From: Acidobacteria bacterium UBA6911
Lineage (GTDB): Bacteria > Acidobacteriota > UBA6911
Assembly (NCBI GenBank): GCA_002451015.1
Contig: DKBB01000067.1
Location: 1,828-19,591 of the forward strand
Direction: 5' to 3'
DNA: 17,764 nucleotides
Part shown: positions 14,669 through 17,764 of the stretch, one piece after another
Layout: every line of letters begins with the position of its first letter
Numbering within the stretch: the first letter of the stretch is position 1
The notes under the pieces: generated by a model
What the model saw: the letters and a program-made list of their open reading frames with translations, nothing else
The model's database searches: none
What the model was told of the DNA's origin: nothing
Program-made: the position numbers and the translations under genes

Positions 14669-16369
14669 CTAGTATAGATCCGGGATATGTTCCGAGGCGC
14701 TCTTGGAAATCTCGAAGTCGCTGAATTCCAGAAGCGTATTCATGGCTTCCTGCAGTGAGATGATCGATTTCTTGTATTCAATCAGGGCAGACAACTCACC
14801 GTTTTCCGCTTCCGCAAGCCTGTTCTGCTGATCCAGAACACGATAGAATTCAGACAGACCGGCTTCGAAGCGCTTGTTCTCGCCGTCCAGCTGTTCCTGC
14901 GCCAGAAGCTTGTTGAGCTCGTTGGTCTTCACCTGCTGGCGATTGGTTTCGATTGTCTGGATGGCGTTGCGGATTTCGACCTGGATCTGCTGTTCCTGTC
15001 TCCGGCGTGTCAGGAGCTTCCTCTTTTGTTCGATGATCTGATTGGCGTAACTGGCGTCGGCGCTTCGATTCATAAGGGGAATACTCACGTCCAGAGTGAC
15101 GGACCAGTTCGTAAGTCCCTGGGTAAAAAGGTTGTCGTAAGCGGTTCCAACTCCCCCGATATATTGCGGGGGGGCTTCGATGTTGGGTCCCGGAGTGCCG
15201 GACGAGCCCTGGCTGCCGAAGGTTCCAGAAATATCGAAACCCCATTTCCGATTGTTGCGGGACATTTGCAGGTTGATCTCGGATTTTTCCAGGTCGAGTT
15301 CGCTCTGGAGCAGCTCGGGGCTGTTGGTGATGGCTGTCTCAATAGCCGTTTCCAGTTCAATATTGTACTCTCTGAAATCGGGAGTGTCCGTCGGAACGAT
15401 CACCTGGGACCAGATGACGTTATTGCGGTCGCTGGAGATAGACTGGCGCATGTTGTTCATCTGGCGGTGAATCGTATCTTCCGCGTTGATCAGCCTCATT
15501 TTCGTCTGGGCCACCTGGTAATTCGCCTGGGTGATTTCGATCGGGGCAAGTGTGCCGACTTCCACTTTCTTTGTGATGTCCCGCAGGTTCCTCTGTGCCA
15601 GTTTCACGGCATTGCGCTGGATGTCGTAATTGCGTATGGCTGAAACCAGATCCCAGTATTGCTGTTGAATCTGGGAGATACGGGTAGTGACGGTTTGCTT
15701 GAATGAAATGTCCGAAGTCTGGAGATCGAGTTTCCGGAGTTTGATATTTCCGCGGTTCTGGTCGATTTTAAGGTTTTTCCAGAGCGGCTGGCTGTATGTA
15801 ACCGACGCGTTTGCGTTGTAGTTTGGGTTATAGAAGGAGAATGCTTCGTTGGTCTTGCCACGCGTGGTTCGCCAGTTCGCCCTAATGTTTCCTCCCGTCC
15901 GGAACTGCTGCTGGTACGTGGCCGTCCAGTTAAAGTTTTTCTGGGTGGTGAAAATATCTTCCTGGCTGGCGGTATCCAGCCTCGTATTGGCGCTCTTTGA
16001 GGAGCTTGCACCTATCGAAAACGACAGGCTCGGATCGTAGCTGCCGTAAGCGCTTTTGATGTTCTCCTGTGCGCTTTTTTCGTTTGTGTCCTCAATTGCG
16101 ATGTCGATATTATTCTGCAACGCAAGTTTTGTGATGTCTTTCAGGGAAAGCCGTATGGCGGTTCCGTCATTTTCGGCTTTTTCTATCGGGCTCAACGGCA
16201 GGGATTCGAGTCCGTCGTCGGTTGACGACTGTTCTGTCGCCTCCTGGTCCGATGATGCAGCCTGTTGTGCCGTGACAACGGGAGATCCGATTGCCGAGAG
16301 TGCCAGAGCCAAACCCAAAATGCCGAATACTGTAATGATCCGCTGAGGCAAAGCAGAACGTTCTTTCAT
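14669..16369 (-). CDS. TolC-family outer-membrane efflux protein
   Basis: This is an outer-membrane channel of the OEP/TolC family, which joins inner-membrane transporters to the exterior. From ATG 16369 it is 566 residues long, somewhat longer than E. coli TolC. A Sec signal peptide covers about 1-36 (hydrophobic core VFGILGLALALSAIG, cut near VTAQQ). An acidic Ser/Gln-rich linker follows, and then LSLKDITKLALQNNIDIAIE, the typical start of the OEP fold. Two long helical repeats follow, with Gln/Asn-rich helices (QTVTTRISQIQQQYWDLVSA; later QEQQIQVEIRNAIQTIETNR) and a beta-strand region (TATYQQQFRTGGNIRANWRT). AGGAG (16380-16376) is six bases upstream and decides the start over an in-frame upstream M at 16432. 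No membrane-fusion or pump gene is adjacent, so the partner is unknown. Confidence 0.9.
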   Translation of the reverse strand: MKERSALPQRIITVFGILGLALALSAIGSPVVTAQQAASSDQEATEQSSTDDGLESLPLSPIEKAENDGTAIRLSLKDITKLALQNNIDIAIEDTNEKSAQENIKSAYGSYDPSLSFSIGASSSKSANTRLDTASQEDIFTTQKNFNWTATYQQQFRTGGNIRANWRTTRGKTNEAFSFYNPNYNANASVTYSQPLWKNLKIDQNRGNIKLRKLDLQTSDISFKQTVTTRISQIQQQYWDLVSAIRNYDIQRNAVKLAQRNLRDITKKVEVGTLAPIEITQANYQVAQTKMRLINAEDTIHRQMNNMRQSISSDRNNVIWSQVIVPTDTPDFREYNIELETAIETAITNSPELLQSELDLEKSEINLQMSRNNRKWGFDISGTFGSQGSSGTPGPNIEAPPQYIGGVGTAYDNLFTQGLTNWSVTLDVSIPLMNRSADASYANQIIEQKRKLLTRRRQEQQIQVEIRNAIQTIETNRQQVKTNELNKLLAQEQLDGENKRFEAGLSEFYRVLDQQNRLAEAENGELSALIEYKKSIISLQEAMNTLLEFSDFEISKSASEHIPDLY

Positions 16370-16403
16370 GCCGAACTCCTTATGATTTAGAAAAAGCCAG
16401 ATG

Positions 16404-16432
16404 TTCTTAACAGCTTTCAATACGATTTTCAA
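16404..16432 (-). promoter_or_regulatory. Weak promoter candidate for the TolC-like gene
   Basis: On the minus strand TTGAAA (16432-16427), a 17-bp spacer and TAAGAA (16409-16404) would start transcription near 16397 and give a leader of about 28 nt. The -10 box is poor, with three of six matches. Confidence 0.28.
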
Positions 16433-16438
16433 TACGAT
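16415..16438. repeat. Tandem 12-bp direct repeat upstream of the TolC-like gene
   Basis: Two exact head-to-tail copies of TTTCAATACGAT occupy 16415-16426 and 16427-16438. On the transcribed strand each copy carries a TTGAAA hexamer, so the repeat doubles a -35-like box or forms a regulator site. Confidence 0.8.
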
Positions 16439-16640
16439 GATTGAGGGAAAACTGTTTCAAAAAGGTTGCAGTTATTCCGCAGGCACAGGAATCCTCCCGG
16501 ATGCAAATGCAATCTTTAAAAGATCTGAAGAACCTTTTGGAGCCGGTTGTGGAAAGGAATCCTGCATTTATCTGAGTGCCTTTTCGAGGCGTACGTCGTT
16601 ACTTTGATGGCGTGGTTTTGAAGAGAAGTTCAAATAAATC

Positions 16641-16670
16641 AGCCGGGGGATACAGCCCTTTATCCCGGCT
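16641..16670 (-). terminator. Probable terminator of the M48 protease gene
   Basis: AGCCGGG (16641-16647) pairs with CCCGGCT (16664-16670), extended by ATA/TAT across a GG bulge. In the minus direction it is followed by GATTTATTTG. It lies 40 bp after the protease stop. Confidence 0.5.
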
Positions 16671-16709
16671 GTGTCTTTGTGGTTAGGGGCAAATATTACA
16701 ACCGGACAT

Positions 16710-17729
16710 TTATTCCGGTTCGTCCGTAGGCCGTTTAAGAGTCGGGCGTCTCTTTTCCGGATCGGTTTCCGTTCCGTCTCCATCGTCTCCGTCCGTACGC
16801 CGTTTCAGTGTCGGACGCTTCTGTTCGAGCGAGTTTATCTCATCCTGCTCCGCTTTCTGAGCGTTGTCGATTTCCAGCAGTCGTGTTCTTACACTCTTGA
16901 ACTCTGATGTATTTATGACGTACATGTCTTTTTCGGGCAAATAGCGTTGCTCGTCCAGGGCTGCGACAATCCGATCATCCGTGGAAGGGTGCGTGCGGAA
17001 CCACCCTGCAAGACGGGATGGCTGGCTTTTTTCTTGGCGTTTCATCTTTTCGAAGAAAGAAACAAATCCGTTCGGGTCGTATCCCGTATTCCAGAGGTAT
17101 TGGATGCCCAGCTGGTCGGCTTCGCGTTCCGATTCCCGCGTAATGCCCATAAGTTCGAGATTGATTCCCAATCCGAGAGCATTCTGAATTCCCATCTGCG
17201 CCCAGTAACCGCCGACAAAAAGTGCCGGGATAGCGGCTAGTTGGATGTATTGGCCCTTGGACATCCGGGTGGTGGCGTGCCGCGCCGTTACGTGGGAGAT
17301 TTCGTGTGCCATGACTCCCGCCAGTTCCGATTCGTTTTCAGCTTCGAGAATGAGGCCTTTGTTCACGTAGAAGTAACCGCCGGGAAAGGCAAAGGCGTTG
17401 ACTTCATCAGAGTCGATCACTTTGATATGAAAGGGCACTTTCGCATCCGAATGCTTGACAATATCCTGTCCGATTCGGTCTATGTAGTCACTGATGACGG
17501 GATCTTCCACGAGGCGGGCGGTCTGTTCGAATTCCGCCGCGATCTGCTGACCCAGTTGTATTTCCTTTTCAAGGGAAACCATGTTGGGCAAAATTTTGAA
17601 GACCCGTCCGGACACACTGCGGTTTCCGATATTTTCGACGTCGCCGTGTTTCCGGAATGCGTAACTGGACGATAGAAGCAGGATGGCAGCGAGTCCGTAG
17701 GATAAAAATTTTACCGGTTTTCTGCGCAT
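16710..17729 (-). CDS. M48-family zinc metalloprotease, periplasmic or lipid-free envelope form
   Basis: This is a zinc metalloprotease of the BepA/LoiP type, which acts in envelope protein quality control. From ATG 17729 it is 339 residues long. It has an N-terminal signal or anchor segment (about 7-24) and NAFAFPGGYFYVNKGL (111-126). The zinc motif HEISH is at 142-146, ESEREADQLG (199-208) supplies the third ligand, and WFRTHPSTDDRI (243-254) carries the conserved HP. No Cys lies at the signal cut, so it is not a clear lipoprotein, and no TPR domain follows. The C-terminus is a charged tail in which a KRPTLKR-type motif occurs twice (304-310 and 327-333), separated by an Asp/Gly-rich linker. 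GGAGG (17739-17735) is five bases upstream and decides this start over ATG 17741. Confidence 0.92.
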   Translation of the reverse strand: MRRKPVKFLSYGLAAILLLSSSYAFRKHGDVENIGNRSVSGRVFKILPNMVSLEKEIQLGQQIAAEFEQTARLVEDPVISDYIDRIGQDIVKHSDAKVPFHIKVIDSDEVNAFAFPGGYFYVNKGLILEAENESELAGVMAHEISHVTARHATTRMSKGQYIQLAAIPALFVGGYWAQMGIQNALGLGINLELMGITRESEREADQLGIQYLWNTGYDPNGFVSFFEKMKRQEKSQPSRLAGWFRTHPSTDDRIVAALDEQRYLPEKDMYVINTSEFKSVRTRLLEIDNAQKAEQDEINSLEQKRPTLKRRTDGDDGDGTETDPEKRRPTLKRPTDEPE

Positions 17730-17734
17730 CGTAT

Positions 17735-17739
17735 CCTCC
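17735..17739 (-). promoter_or_regulatory. Ribosome binding site deciding the M48 protease start
   Basis: GGAGG on the minus strand lies five bases before ATG 17729. The alternative ATG at 17741 overlaps it and has only a C-run upstream on that strand. Confidence 0.7.
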
Positions 17740-17764
17740 ATGGGGGGCTGATGTTGTTTTATCA

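Larger units (their letters stand above)
16370..16709. other. 340-bp intergenic region between M48 protease and TolC-like genes
   Basis: It holds the TolC-like ribosome site, a weak promoter candidate, a tandem 12-bp repeat (16415-16438) and the protease terminator hairpin (16641-16670). Between 16440 and 16640 I see no gene and no clear structured RNA; AGGAATCC occurs twice (16487-16494 and 16555-16562) without obvious meaning. Confidence 0.6.

Overview
The window is 17.8 kb of compact bacterial chromosome, moderately GC-rich. It comes from a diderm (Gram-negative) bacterium: it encodes a TolC-family outer-membrane protein, a periplasmic M48 protease and type IV pilus-type minor pilins. Complex I membrane subunits and a MenG/UbiE methyltransferase point to a quinone-based respiratory chain. 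The phylum cannot be fixed from sequence reading alone. A secreted coiled-coil protein ending in PGWLR and an M48 protease with a repeated RPTLKR tail recall Acidobacteriota proteins to me, but that is from memory and only suggestive.

Layout. (1) 1-5525, minus strand: a tightly packed operon nuoE-nuoJ-nuoK-nuoL-nuoM-nuoN (nuoN is cut by the window edge), with a good sigma70-type promoter about 130 bp upstream of nuoE. nuoE is joined directly to the membrane-arm genes, without the usual nuoF/G/H/I. (2) 5526-6719: a gene-poor stretch with hairpins, a small ORF of doubtful status, a solitary IscU/NifU-type Fe-S scaffold gene (minus) and a block of AACGTT-type repeats. (3) 6720-9648, plus strand: thiS-thiG (thiamine thiazole synthesis), then aroB-menG/ubiE overlapping by 8 bp (chorismate supply and menaquinone methylation). 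(4) 9649-9880: a convergent gap with two terminator-like palindromes. (5) 9881-13522, minus strand: a secreted coiled-coil protein and three minor (pseudo)pilin genes (PilW-, PilV- and FimT/GspH-like). The pilin set is split by a plus-strand trpD. (6) 13744-17729, minus strand: prepilin peptidase (pilD), a TolC-like outer-membrane protein and an M48 metalloprotease, each separated by gaps with hairpins.

Functional links. NuoE/J-N and MenG act on the same respiratory chain (NADH to menaquinone). AroB feeds chorismate to menaquinone and aromatic amino acids, and TrpD uses anthranilate derived from chorismate. The Fe-S scaffold could serve complex I, ThiG-associated chemistry or neither. PilD is the expected processing enzyme for the three pilin-like proteins.

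The most unusual structure is a family of degenerate palindromic elements built from CGTTGAACGTT-type words. They fill three intergenic gaps (about 6430-6673, 12957-13072 and 13589-13724), two of them flanking the fimT gene beside the trpD interruption. No CRISPR array, tRNA, rRNA, transposase or phage gene was seen.
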